NCBI GenBank assembly: GCA_020809705.1 | Contig: CP085829.1 | Span: 6,138,001-6,202,000 of the forward strand | Origin: Calonectria ilicicola | Lineage: Eukaryota; Ascomycota; Sordariomycetes; Hypocreales; Nectriaceae | DNA: 64,000 bases | Reading direction: 5' to 3' | Shown here: piece by piece, positions 35,782-46,156 of the stretch | Position numbering within the stretch: position 1 is the stretch's first letter | Layout of the letters: the number at the start of each line of letters is the position of its first letter | Translations under genes and position numbers: made by a program | Notes under the pieces: model-generated | Databases searched by the model: none | What the model was told of the DNA's origin: nothing | What the model saw: only the letters and a program-made list of their open reading frames with translations

Positions 35782-38075
35782 TTATCCCTTCTTGACAAAA
35801 GAATCGATAAAAAAGTCCTCTGTGTAATTTCCTTGATCATCCAAGTATGAGAGACAGTTCTGCCAAGAATTTTCAATGACTGCTGCCTTTTTGCCATCAC
35901 GAATACGGATATTGCATCTGAGATACGTTTAGATAGGCGATAATGTGCAGATAGGTGGTAAAACTCACGGAAAGTCAACAGGAGCGACAATGAAGCCAGG
36001 AGTGACAGCATCAGGATCAACTGGCAAAGGGTTTCCTTCAACGTCAAAGCGGGGTCGAATGTCAAATGCCCACAGAAGGCGGGAAATAGTCACAAATATG
36101 GATCTTTCGCCGACATGGAGGCCAGGGCAAATGCGCCTCCCTGCACCAAAAGTGAAATGGTCTCTTTTTGTGGCATCTCCAAGTGCCGCAGACTCCCCAG
36201 TTGGAAGGTGATCACCTTCGTACCGAGAAGGATTAAATTCTCGCGGGTTGGCGGCTCTCTTTTCATCATGGTTGATGGTCCAAACCTATAACAGTGTCAA
36301 GTTGATGTCAAAGAATATATGCGAAATGCCATGTCTCACATTGATCATAACTCCTGCGTTTTCTGGTAAAGTGAACCCATTGTACTGATCCGTCTTTGAA
36401 AGCCTGTGGGGCATACCTCCTAAAATTGTAGATGGCATCCCTCGCAATTTGTTAGCCAGAAAATTAACAATGTAAGACATTTTGCAGATGCTTACATCTA
36501 AATGTTTCTTTCATTGTGTAGCGAACATATGGAAGCTTATCCCAGTCATCCCACCCAGGCATACGATCCGAGCCAACAACCCTATCGATTTCTTCTTGGG
36601 CTTTGGCTTGCACTTCTGGGAATAAAAGCATGGCCTTGGAGGGGTAATTAGCTCTGCGCAAAATAGATCCCGCATTTTGTCGCTATTTATACCTTAATGA
36701 ACCCAAGAGTCGTGTTTAACGTAGTATCTCTAATGCTTATCAGCCTTGGCCACGGGGTGGTTTGATGCATAGTCGATCATCTTACGTAGCTCCCGCAAAT
36801 GCATGCCCAGCATTTGCAGCCATTTGTCTATCACTGAGATAATCCGGAGATTTGATGTCGTTATTTAGGATCATATCAGTGCAGAAGCCTCGAGATATAG
36901 GTCAGCATTAACGCGAATAGCATTTTCCCATTGTTTTTGCGCACTTACTGGCTCTATGGGACCCTTGAGCAATACTACTTTTCGCCTCATTCAGTAGATT
37001 TATCCATAGCTTTTCCTCAATATTCTTTAATCGTTCCATTTCTTTGCTGGCCCCTGTGATCCATGAGGGCGCATGTCTGAAGAAGCCTCGTAACTCAGGC
37101 CACCAATCCATTACTTGAAGCCTACCAGCTGCTACAGCATATCCAGTAATCCACTATACAAATGATTAGCAGTTTCCTAATTGTGGTATATATTGCTTAC
37201 CTCAAAGAGATTTTTGACTTGGGGAAGGTCAACCGAAGTCGTTCTCCACCCGTAGATAATGGTTGATGCAAGACTGGTGGTAAATCTCCGGGTATGATGG
37301 CGGAAATTCTGGGGAGAAAGCATTATGTCATGTAAAAGTTGTGTACTTTCAAACTCCTATGGCATTCGTTATTATAGTGCCCAATTTATTCAGTGCTTCT
37401 CTTCCATACCTGATAGGGAATGTATTTGTCAGCCACGTTCACATTCAACACGAGGTGATACATTTTTCGTTGTCGGCGCCAGATTTCGTCATTACTAGGC
37501 AAATTAGTCTACTAGTTCTTGTTTTGCAATGTTTCCAGGAAATTCCTACTCTCTCATCAAAATATTCAGATTGTCCCCGAATTCACGAATGAAGACATCC
37601 ATACGTCCGGAGTACAGCCCACTTCTTTTATCGATGAGATCGCGGACAATCTGATCAGAGCTCAGAACAATCATGTCCTGTGTTCCAAGTTTCAATGATA
37701 TTATTGGACCATCTTAAAGTGTACAGAATTAGTCTTTCGGATAAAATGGATCGCATTGATCTAGCACTTACATTCCTTAGTCCATTCTTGAAGTTTTATA
37801 TGCAGGTTGGTCATGGGCATTTGATGAAGATTGCCGATGATGGGAAGAGTGGGCGGACCTGGGAAATGTTAGTGAACTGTACTCTTATTTTTTTGTTCCG
37901 AATTTTGACCTGGAGGATATCCTTGTGGTCTCATCCCGTATCCCCGCACGTATGCGACCAAAACCACACAAATTATCGCGCCCGAAAAGGCAAGCGCGCA
38001 GATAAGATATCCCATTTTTGATAATTGCGGCAATCTTTTCAACATAAAATATTTTTTATATGCACTCTGATTCAA
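35782..38075 (-). CDS. Cytochrome P450 (cluster 2)
   Basis: 564-aa P450 in twelve exons: 38075..37910, 37858..37772, 37712..37550, 37494..37410, 37356..37201, 37153..36949, 36888..36786, 36729..36693, 36634..36496, 36440..36340, 36285..35969 and 35917..35782. Exon lengths total exactly 565 codons. It has an N-terminal transmembrane anchor (about residues 22-44) and a [14 protein letters not shown] hinge. The I-helix is AFAGATDTT and the K-helix ExxR is ETFR. The haem loop is [10 protein letters not shown] with Cys467. The overall pattern is that of the fungal O-methylsterigmatocystin-oxidoreductase-like P450s, many of which serve secondary metabolism. It is convergent with the b5 reductase fusion, 180 bp apart, and divergent from the SRPBCC gene. 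The shared promoter carries TTCGGCCCGGAA at 38184-38195. The substrate is unknown. Confidence 0.9.
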
Positions 38076-38451
38076 GGGGAAATAGAACCAGGTTTTCTCA
38101 TCTTTTTTTTTTTTTGTTTAGATTATTTATCATGGAGGATATGCTAAGAGTCAGTCAAGTCACCCTGGTCCGTTCGGAATTCTTTCGGCCCGGAATCGTC
38201 CCAGTCCCAGCATAAGTAAGTCTTCCCGTGCCGGGTAACATTAATTCCTAGTCCTGTCGTGGAAACTATCACTCAGAAGTACGGAGTTCGAAAATTGAAT
38301 ATTTATCTACACGGCATTTCTTTTCCCTGCTCTGAACGTATATCATCATTCTTTCATTGTATCATTTGAAGAAATTCGCATCCATTCGACACCCAAAAAT
38401 GAGCCGAACCACACAATTCATGAAGAGATCCAGGTCTTGGATAACTATATC
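38076..38451. promoter_or_regulatory. Divergent P450 / SRPBCC promoter with 12-bp element
   Basis: Contains TTCGGCCCGGAA at 38184-38195 and a nearby GGTCCGTTCGGAA at 38168. The same 12-mer is found in the promoter between the cluster 2 regulator and the NTF2-like gene, which suggests shared control by that Zn2Cys6 protein. Confidence 0.5.
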
Positions 38452-38850
38452 ATGGACGTATGGCTATTAATATCCAATTTTGCTGGCGTTGCATCGTGGG
38501 CACCTACAGTGTCCGAATGCACTACAGATGGACATGGCATCGGCAGCGTGAGAACTGTCACCGAGTCCGGGATCAAGTTTCAAGAAAAGCTAGACATTCA
38601 TGATGAAGAGTCTCACACCATTAGCTATAGAATATTGGATCCTACTCCATTTCCGATGGGTGGGTCTCGCGGGACTATCCAACTTGAACGACTCGCTGCG
38701 GGGACTTGTCAATTAACGTGGACAGCTGACGCTGAATCAATCGATGATGCAGGCATGAAGATTATTAGCCCTGTCATGAGTGAATTCATCAAAACCTCGA
38801 TAAATGGTCTGAAGGGAACTTTGGCAAAGGCATCAGGTAGTTCTAAATAG
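38452..38850 (+). CDS. SRPBCC-fold protein (polyketide cyclase/dehydrase-like)
   Basis: Small START/SRPBCC-superfamily protein. The visible core VWLLISNFAGVASWAP...SECTTDGHGIGSVR is the usual helix-strand opening of the polyketide_cyc2 family (PF10604). The later strand and long C-terminal helix are also present. These folds bind hydrophobic small molecules; some are cyclases or aromatases, and many have no known reaction. The annotated ATG at 38452 would drop the first beta strand, which is encoded in frame just upstream (IHEEIQV). The only nearby better Met, at 38399, is out of frame by a CA dinucleotide within ACCACACAATT. Either an unseen 5' exon or a 2-nt indel is likely. It lies in cluster 2 beside the P450. 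Confidence 0.7.
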   Translation: MDVWLLISNFAGVASWAPTVSECTTDGHGIGSVRTVTESGIKFQEKLDIHDEESHTISYRILDPTPFPMGGSRGTIQLERLAAGTCQLTWTADAESIDDAGMKIISPVMSEFIKTSINGLKGTLAKASGSSK

Positions 38851-39441
38851 CATAGAAGCATACTTGACGCTGAGGTTCTGATATCTTCGGGTATGAGTAG
38901 CTACTTTACCTCCTCTTCAAAGGCGCAGTGGAAGTCAATCAAAAAATGGTTAAGAAAACAGGCTCTTGAGTTTCAAAGTTTATTATAGCCTAACAGCATA
39001 ATCGGTACCTAATATAGCATGAGCATCTTGGATTTATCTTGATCTTTAATACTTAGACCTTAACGGTAAAACATCTTCAATTCCATCAAACAACATCAAT
39101 CCCAAGGGTGCTACAGGTCCTGCAGTACCTAGGGATGCCACATTTGTAAGTCTATCAAACCTTTTTGCGTGAGGAAAGACCCCAGATGGCCAGTGCAGTT
39201 CGCCATCCTCTTGTATACAGAACGCCTGTCTGACGGGCCGCGTCGGGTATTCTTGGCCGGCTCGGATGTGCCGGCTTTTTCGGTCCGAACGTAGTCGTTG
39301 ATCCGCCCGTCGAATCCCACAATTCACTAAAGCTCAATGCCATGGTGGTATTTCAAGCGGCCTAGTATACTCCTTACACCTAGCTATTGGGCAAGTAACT
39401 GATATTCAATTTGATTGTCATCGAACCGCCTTCTGCTACCC
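38851..39441. other. Intergenic with one TTCGGTCCGAAC element
   Basis: Upstream region of the membrane-protein gene. A relative of the cluster 2 element, TTCGGTCCGAAC, lies at 39279-39290, about 155 bp before the start codon. No gene is seen. Confidence 0.5.
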
Positions 39442-40164
39442 ATGGACTCCTTCGTGTCTTATCCAGATGAAATTCCTAGTTTGAGGACCATTCGACTGTA
39501 CGAGTGTATATCTTTACTCCTATTTTTAATCGGATTTCTCTACGTCTGGCGCTCAAATAATCCCGTTTATTATGGGGCATATTTTGCATCATCAATCGGT
39601 GGCGGGGTGATGGAATGGATTTTCGACAGCAAATACTACTTCCGTCTCACGACAGATGACCGATTTATCACGGCTTGGACTATAGCGGAAGAAAAAGCGG
39701 CATTGGCAATGATTTTATTTTACGCCTTTTTCTTTGGAATTCCTCTTATTGTACTTGATGACCATCGTCAAATCATGTACAGGAGACTTGGGCGCCCATT
39801 GACATACTTGTTGATCATTGTGTTAGGTGCCATGGGAACCCCGGCGTTCGAATGCACCAACACATCTGTTTTCCACATTTACAAATACCATCAAAAAAGT
39901 CAATACCTATTTTATGGTATGCCTTATTCCAATATTTGGTTTGGAGCCTTGATGATGTCCCTCCCCTTTTGGGCGCTTGAGCAAAGCTTCGTGCTCGCAA
40001 AATTGGTCACACGTTCAGGATTGGGTATTTGGCATCAGAAGATGTTGGGATATGAACTTGGGTTTTCTGCCGTAATCTCGGCATTCTTTGTCGCCGCTAC
40101 AATTAACGGAATATGGTATGGAATGGCAGGAGATGTTTGGACCGCAACCCCGCGGGCATTTTGA
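39442..40164 (+). CDS. Unrecognised polytopic membrane protein
   Basis: Intronless 240-aa integral membrane protein with about six or seven hydrophobic segments (roughly 20-36, 43-60, 77-104, 118-137, 160-188, 203-228). I do not recognise the family. Acidic residues sit in or at the ends of the helices: Glu58/Asp62 in EWIFDSKYYF, Glu83-Glu84-Lys85, Glu137, Glu180 and Glu205. That layout, and the size, recall the small membrane-bound terpene cyclases of meroterpenoid clusters (Pyr4 type), but I cannot match its motifs to them. Transporter, receptor or novel cyclase roles all remain open. It sits between the SRPBCC gene and the regulator, with a cluster 2 promoter element upstream. The start is the first ATG; the frame opens only nine codons earlier at a TTG. 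Confidence 0.75.
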   Translation: MDSFVSYPDEIPSLRTIRLYECISLLLFLIGFLYVWRSNNPVYYGAYFASSIGGGVMEWIFDSKYYFRLTTDDRFITAWTIAEEKAALAMILFYAFFFGIPLIVLDDHRQIMYRRLGRPLTYLLIIVLGAMGTPAFECTNTSVFHIYKYHQKSQYLFYGMPYSNIWFGALMMSLPFWALEQSFVLAKLVTRSGLGIWHQKMLGYELGFSAVISAFFVAATINGIWYGMAGDVWTATPRAF

Positions 40165-40636
40165 CCATGAGATTAGATTTATTGCGATTCTCATAAAAGG
40201 TAGAAGCATTCCTGAACGAAGGTTTCGCGAAAGGATAACAGGGTTTGTGGGTAGTATTAAGCATGGGCTACATTTCTTTCCACTTTTATTTCTAAATATG
40301 TAAGAGTCTTTGCTGTGCGCAGGTATACATTTTGTTAGATGCTTACATAATTATGCTAAAAGGAGAGACATTGATAGGATTCCTTTGAGGATATCACTTA
40401 GAACTTCTCATGAATATTTATCCTTAAAACACTGTCTGGCTTTTGCAATCTACACCCAAGTTTTCAACAGATAAGTGATTGTCTAACGCTATAGTCATTT
40501 ACTGGCAGTCAAATTGCTATTTGTATAAGTTAGTTATCTGAATACAAATAGTGTAGATAATAGGATTATATATACAGGTAAGTAGTCGTCAAAGAGAGGC
40601 GGGGAGAGAAACGTAGTGTAATACTCCAAGTCATGA
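40165..40636. other. Intergenic with a MITE end fragment
   Basis: Short region between the convergent 3' ends of the membrane-protein gene and the regulator. It contains a decayed MITE terminus at about 40302-40350 and AT-rich DNA. Confidence 0.55.
40302..40350 (+). mobile_element. MITE fragment (left end only)
   Basis: AAGAGTCTTTGCTGTGCGCA followed by TATACATTTTGTTAGATGC matches the left terminal repeat of the MITE at 33427 with several substitutions. No right end was found nearby, so it is a remnant. Confidence 0.6.
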
Positions 40637-43363
40637 TCAAATATTGTTGATAAAAGTTCCTAGAAATTGTGTTAGGCCTGTTCCTATCAACGGGCACGAT
40701 GTTATTACATTCCTCATATTGCCTTTTGCGTTACTTTGAGACAGAGCTGTGCCATCTTCTGTCGTGTCAGGAATTATACGCGATTCCGTGTTTAGATGCG
40801 GTATTTGAGCATTAGGCCCTAGAATCTCGAGATCAGATGTCCTCTGTTCCACAAAGGTCCTTGCAACTTTTGCAAGATCCTTAGCAAATAAAAATGATAT
40901 TTCGGAATTCGAGTAGTACTCGAGGCGAGAAAAATGCGCAGCACCAATTTCCATGAGGGCAAGATCGGCCTGAACTGTCTCAAAATCCGTTTCCTGAAGA
41001 ATATGAACGAATAGACAAATAAGTGCATATAATGGGCATTGAAATGCAGTCCTGTACCTTTAATTAATTACACCAACATTGATACAGGGAAGTGACACGC
41101 TTGAACTTACAAGACGGACACTGTAGCGTCAAGATGTAGATATTGCGTTGTAATTATGGCATTCCTCGACGCTTGGGACACGGCCATCTTCGAACTGCGT
41201 GTCTGGCCTTCAAAGGGTGATTGCCATTCTTGACTACTTGTATAGTTATACCAGGGATAGGTGACGAGTGTGTTTAAGTCTAAGATTGCACAATAGTATG
41301 TCATGCGAATATGAATCTCTTCCTGCAAATCCAAATCCAGACAACGCCGAGATATATCCAAGGGTAAATCAAGTGTGATTCTTGGTTGAAGTGATGCTTT
41401 GAGATTGATCAATTTCTCGTTTATACTTGATATTGTGTGCTTGATCGTTTCCAGATTGTGCTGAATCGTGTCCATCTTGGTGAGGTTTTTCGCAATCTCC
41501 GATGACACTCGAGCTATTTCTATTAAAACTAAGCTGGATTTTACCCTTCGATCAGTTTCCGTTAAAGAGTTGACCGGAATTTTGCAAGTTATTTGCTCAT
41601 CATCAATCATCTAAACATTTAGCTTCTAGCGGTAAATCATAGTGGATTGTAGATCGTGATTGCAACGTACCGAAGGCCGCCCTGAACGTGAAGCACAATT
41701 CTTTTCTAAGCAATAAACGGCCCAGAAAATCCGGCTACGCATATCCTGCTCTGCTAGCGTCATGTTCCAAGAAGGTGCCGCTTGTCGGTGAAGTCCTTTA
41801 GAGCATGCAAGCCGTAATGCTACTGTGGACAACATGTACTCCACGCACGGATTTCCTATGCACTCAGCAAAATACCCCTGGAAATAATGATCATTAGGTA
41901 GGTCTCTAAAAGGGTGATATTTTTTTTTCCGTTACCATTATTGTCAGCGCCTGAAGTGCCATTATAGATGCTCTAAAATAGAGCAACTCTGTGTGAACAG
42001 AAAGACAATTTGTAAATAAACGCCACCCGACTGCAAAAGCGTCTTGGAAGGTTCCGGTTCTTGAAATCTCAATCCGAGATCCCGATGCATAAACTGCATT
42101 TCGCAGAGCATACCATGCCGGATTATCATCTTGAATGCCATCGTCAAAATGATTCTGAAGTCTATTCGTAAACCATGCTTCATCCACAATTCCAAATTTA
42201 GCTTCTCGAGAATCATTGAAATATGCTTCTTGGTCTTAGCAATTGCGGAGTGAAATTTTCATCTGACACCCTTACTTCTAACATACGTCCAGGCAATATC
42301 GGGATGCGGCTCTGGGGATCGCCCACCCAAGACGTTGCTCTCGATTTTTAGTCGGCGCGTGATACCTTTCGTAAGTAATATGGCGGAATCTTGGAAATTC
42401 AAGTTGTTGGTTTTCCTTGTCACCCACTCTATCCCCGATCTGGAACATATCGAGAGATACGATCTTGGACCTGAAACTGTTAGAATCATCTTGTTGTGGG
42501 GTGTATGTAGAAATTCACCGTGATATTCCCAATCTGACTCTCAAGCAGTTAATTGATAAAGCCAGTTACTAAAGTCTTGCGAATAGTGCTCACCAACTCT
42601 CCAGAATATACGCTATTTCCCTCTGGCGACAGTGATGAGGTATTCGTTAGATGGACCTGGTTCAGACTTGGGGGGCCTCCAAGCTCTTTATTTAGGGCTG
42701 TAGAGGGAGATAGTATTGTGGGGTCGGTTTGGAAAACAAGATCTGAATTACTTTGGCACGCTTTCGATAAGTTGTTGGCGTTATCTTTGGAACCAGCTAA
42801 CATGTTATTTGTTGCAGATGTCGATTCCAACGTAGTGTTTGATACAGTAGGAGTCTCAAATATCATGTCCGTTGACCCAGAAGGAACATCTGAATTCGTT
42901 TCATCTCGTAGGAGCTGAGATAGATTTTCATAGTGAGATGTGACTGGCTGAATCCTATCTGCCTGCGTCGGAGTCGCATGGCGCACATTATCTTCCTCCG
43001 CATCAGGACAGCGGCCACCAATACCACTACCGCTATTACTAAGTGACTCAGTAAAATCCGATGTAGTATTAGTTGAGTTCATCAATAACTCTAAACGCTC
43101 TAATCTTTTGGAAAATTCGCTAGAATTCTCTCGTTTCTTATGTCTAATACGCTGTCTTTTCGCATAAGTACACTCTTCGTCATGATCTACACAATTGGTG
43201 CAAGGTCGTCTTCCATCACCTATTTTGTTAAAGAGGCCAATCCTTGAGGAAATATACTAAACATACATTTAACTTTCTTGACGCGACAGTAATTGCATGC
43301 GATAAGCCGTCTTCGTCGTAATGTCGAGTCGCGCTCTTCGGTGATGTCGGCTGCACGCATCAT
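40637..43363 (-). CDS. Zn2Cys6 transcription factor, likely cluster 2 regulator
   Basis: 803-aa regulator in seven exons: 43363..43267, 43219..42594, 42537..42276, 42234..41936, 41877..41671, 41610..41111 and 41057..40637. The zinc cluster CNYCRVKKVKC continues across intron 1 into CDGRRPCTNC and a final Cys. A basic region and a short Leu-containing coiled coil (SKRLERLELL) follow for dimerisation. After a Ser/Asn-rich linker comes the Fungal_trans domain, with SDWEYHG, RSYLSICS..GIEWV, AYFNDS..., RIFWAVYCLEKNCASRSGRPS and the C-terminal LYALICLFVHILQ motif. All are typical of fungal regulatory middle domains. It is divergent from the NTF2-like gene. The intervening promoter holds two copies of the TYCGGCCCGGAA element, so autoregulation is plausible. 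An upstream Met at 43435 is an alternative start. Confidence 0.9.
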
Positions 43364-44119
43364 AGTCAAATGAGATAGTTTACAAAAATCACGTGTTGAG
43401 TTAGAAAATATTTTCAATATAATCTTCAGTTTCACTGTAAGAAATACTTTGGTAAATATGTAAATAATCTAATATCAAGAGCGTGAGCTAGTAAGACAGA
43501 AAATTCGGAACAATTGGCGGAGGTTAGAGCTCAAAGAAGCCGCGGATCTTCAGATAGAGAGCAAGATAATGTCCCGCGGTGCAGGGGTAGTGCTTTTCAG
43601 TGTCGGAATATAAGGCCGCCGTCTGCCATAGGAGCGTGTCACCTCTCAATATGATATGAGCACTAGACCATCATTGAGCAACTCGTGTATCGATCAAGAT
43701 CATTTATTGGTACAAGCATGAATCTTCCATTAAATTAAACGTTCTGCCATCTCCAGTCTTGACATGATACATTACCAGGAAGCGGAAGTCTAAATATGTT
43801 TAATCCGGGGTCGGGCCGGGTCCGGCCCGGAAATCAATCATATCACACGGTTGCTTGAGAACCATCAGGTACACACCAGCAGATGAAGGGCAAATGAAAC
43901 AATAGCTATTTCGGCAAGTCTATACCAAGTAACGGACCGAGTGCAGTGAAGGATTCGTGGAAAACTGCTATGTATTAACTTAGCACCCAGCGCCGCATCC
44001 AATGGAACTCCGGATTCGGCCCGGAAATTCACGTCGATTAAATATCCCCACATTATCTCCCCTCACACGCCAACTAGGCCATTCAATTCTACTCAAACTT
44101 TAAGAAAATTAAAAACACC
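43364..44119. promoter_or_regulatory. Divergent regulator / NTF2-like promoter, two 12-bp elements
   Basis: TCCGGCCCGGAA at 43821-43832 and TTCGGCCCGGAA at 44015-44026 (about 95 bp before the NTF2-like start). The first is embedded in a GC-rich imperfect palindrome, CGGGCCGGGTCCGGCCCGG. The same element appears in the P450/SRPBCC promoter. Confidence 0.6.
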
Positions 44120-44947
44120 ATGGAGAATTCTGCTGCTCTGAAGGGAAAGTCGCAATGGCATTATTTGGTAATGACTTTGCTTGAAAAAGTTGATTCTAAT
44201 GCTGATGATCAATGTTTGATTTAACAGGGAGATCTGACGACTCTTGACAACCTTCACGCTACTCTAGGCTTTCCGTTGAGTCCCTATCACAAACCTAATT
44301 TGAAGAAGGAGGAAGAAGAAATTTTTGATCACTATGTAAGATGGCAAGAGTTCAATGACAACCGCTTTGCCACAAACCCTGAGGAGGGGATCACGTTTTA
44401 CGACTTCAATAGCACGCTGTACTATGATCTGATGGGTTTTATTCCTCGTAAGTTGCTAGAAACCGAAAATTCCAACAGAAACTAATCCTTGGATAGGTGG
44501 CAAATTTGAGGATCATTTTTATCATATCGGACGTAAGTATTTTGTCTCGACTATAGGAGTTATACTGACTTCGGGACGGCCGCAAGCATATTTCGCTAAG
44601 TCCCGCATCGGTTACAAAGACATGGAGGTCATTGCAACCTCACCAGATTGGGGATTTGTCAATATGGAGCAGGTAAGCCAAGGTCTCTAATTCTCAGACC
44701 GATTCATTTGTATCAATATTTCTAGCACTATTTTGGTACATCTACCGATGGGCATGACTTCGACTTCAAATTCCGGTATACGGGCTTTTTACACAAAAAG
44801 GATGGTGTTTGGAAATGGGTTCAGGAACACGTTTCCTTCCCTGTCAATATCGCAACTAGGCAAGCCGACTTTTCTTGTAATCAAGATGCTGGGGAGCACT
44901 TGAGAATGAAAGAAGAAGATAACATGAAGCGAAATGTGGAAGAATAG
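44120..44947 (+). CDS. NTF2-like / SnoaL-type protein
   Basis: 221-aa protein in four exons: 44120..44167, 44228..44447, 44497..44672 and 44726..44947. The central and C-terminal strands (TFYDFNSTLYYDLMGF, VIATSPDWGFVNMEQHYFG, GVWKWVQEHVSFPV) fit the cone-shaped NTF2-like fold. The ending with His-x-Ser-x-Pro is typical of SnoaL_3-type members. Proteins of this fold include ketosteroid isomerase, SnoaL cyclase and the Trt14-type isomerases of fungal meroterpenoid pathways. Many others have no known reaction. A possible 24-nt 'intron' near 44533 keeps the frame whether or not it is removed; it is too short to be real, so it is kept as coding. The gene is divergent from the cluster 2 regulator, with two shared elements in between. 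The C-terminal tail is charged and has no known function. Confidence 0.8.
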
Positions 44948-46156
44948 TTATTACGGCAATTACTACAGCATACAATGATACCTGAGGGCTCCTATGCTAG
45001 TGACTAGTTCGTATCGAGCTAGATATGGGAGATCAGGTCGTAACGGCGACTACCAGACATAGAACCTTCAACTCATAATATCAGAAGATATATTAAATCA
45101 GGTCTCCAATACTCTGTCATTTATACCAAACTATACATCGTTTAACATCTGAGCGTATTCTAAGCCGTGATTTTAGCGATCATTATGAGTCCTATGCTGC
45201 GCATCTCACTAGCTCTAGGGTAAGTTGATCAATCAAACTTGGCGACTCTCAAGCTTACAAATAAAATAACTTGTTAATGGATGCACGGGACACCAATTAA
45301 CACCTAACGAGATATTGTGTGTTTGTAAAAGAATTCTAATATAAATAAAAGAAGAACACCATGCTTCAACCATTTGGGGGGTGAGAAGGTCTCGCATGGC
45401 TCACTCAGCATTTATTTTCGCTTAGTAACTCGCTAAGCCTCAGTTAAGTGTTTATAGCAGTGCAGTGCATATGATTTGTCATAGGCCGGCCGATGACAAG
45501 GCAATTGGGCAGCCAATTGTGTTCCTCTAATTCTAAACTGTTGGAACTTGTGTGTTCACGGCACTAAGCCTTGGGGCGCTATAATTAAACAGAAGCGAGG
45601 TGATCGCCGCAAAAGTGGTCCTTGTACCCACAGACACGTCCAGCTATACCCAAATATAGCTTGGGCGTTCTGACAGGCCCAATTTCCATCTCAGCTCGGG
45701 TGCTCTTTTGAAGGAGCCGATGGTGCCCCGTTTCATATGCCCAAAATAGGAAAAGTCGGCCAACCCACGAGCCCCAATTTAAGGCAATGCAATGATTTCA
45801 CGGCACCGATTGGCAGAGGAGAGGGCTCGTCTGTCGTCTAGACTGCGAAGGATCTAGCCTCCAGCATTTGCATTTTGCCAATTTTACGGGATTGGACCTT
45901 TTGCAGCTGAGAGTTAGGACAATGTTTCACATTTTTAATCTGGCTTGTTTCTCAATAAATAATCCGACATGGTGGGTGAGGGCATATTATCAGGCTCGCT
46001 TGTGCTTAAATCCTCGTTTGTTTTTTTGGTGCTTCATTCTCAACTGTTTGGCTTGCCAACTTCGTCGCTCATTTCAGCGTTCTAACCGCTTCCACTCATT
46101 TTTTGTTCCTTATTTTTTGTTTTGAATTGTCTTACTGGTACTGCAAGCATTTTACA
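44948..46156. other. Intergenic, no gene seen
   Basis: 1.2 kb between the NTF2-like gene and the glucanase. Open frames are short and lack features. Pyrimidine-rich DNA just before 46157 fits a fungal core promoter. Confidence 0.6.

Noticed and set aside
35945..36211. Plus-strand frame opposite the P450 haem region
   Set aside because: It is antisense to well-supported P450 exons and has no domain of its own.
44533..44556. Possible 24-nt intron in the NTF2-like gene
   Set aside because: GTAAGT and TATAG are present, but 24 nt is too short for a fungal intron, and the frame is open through it.
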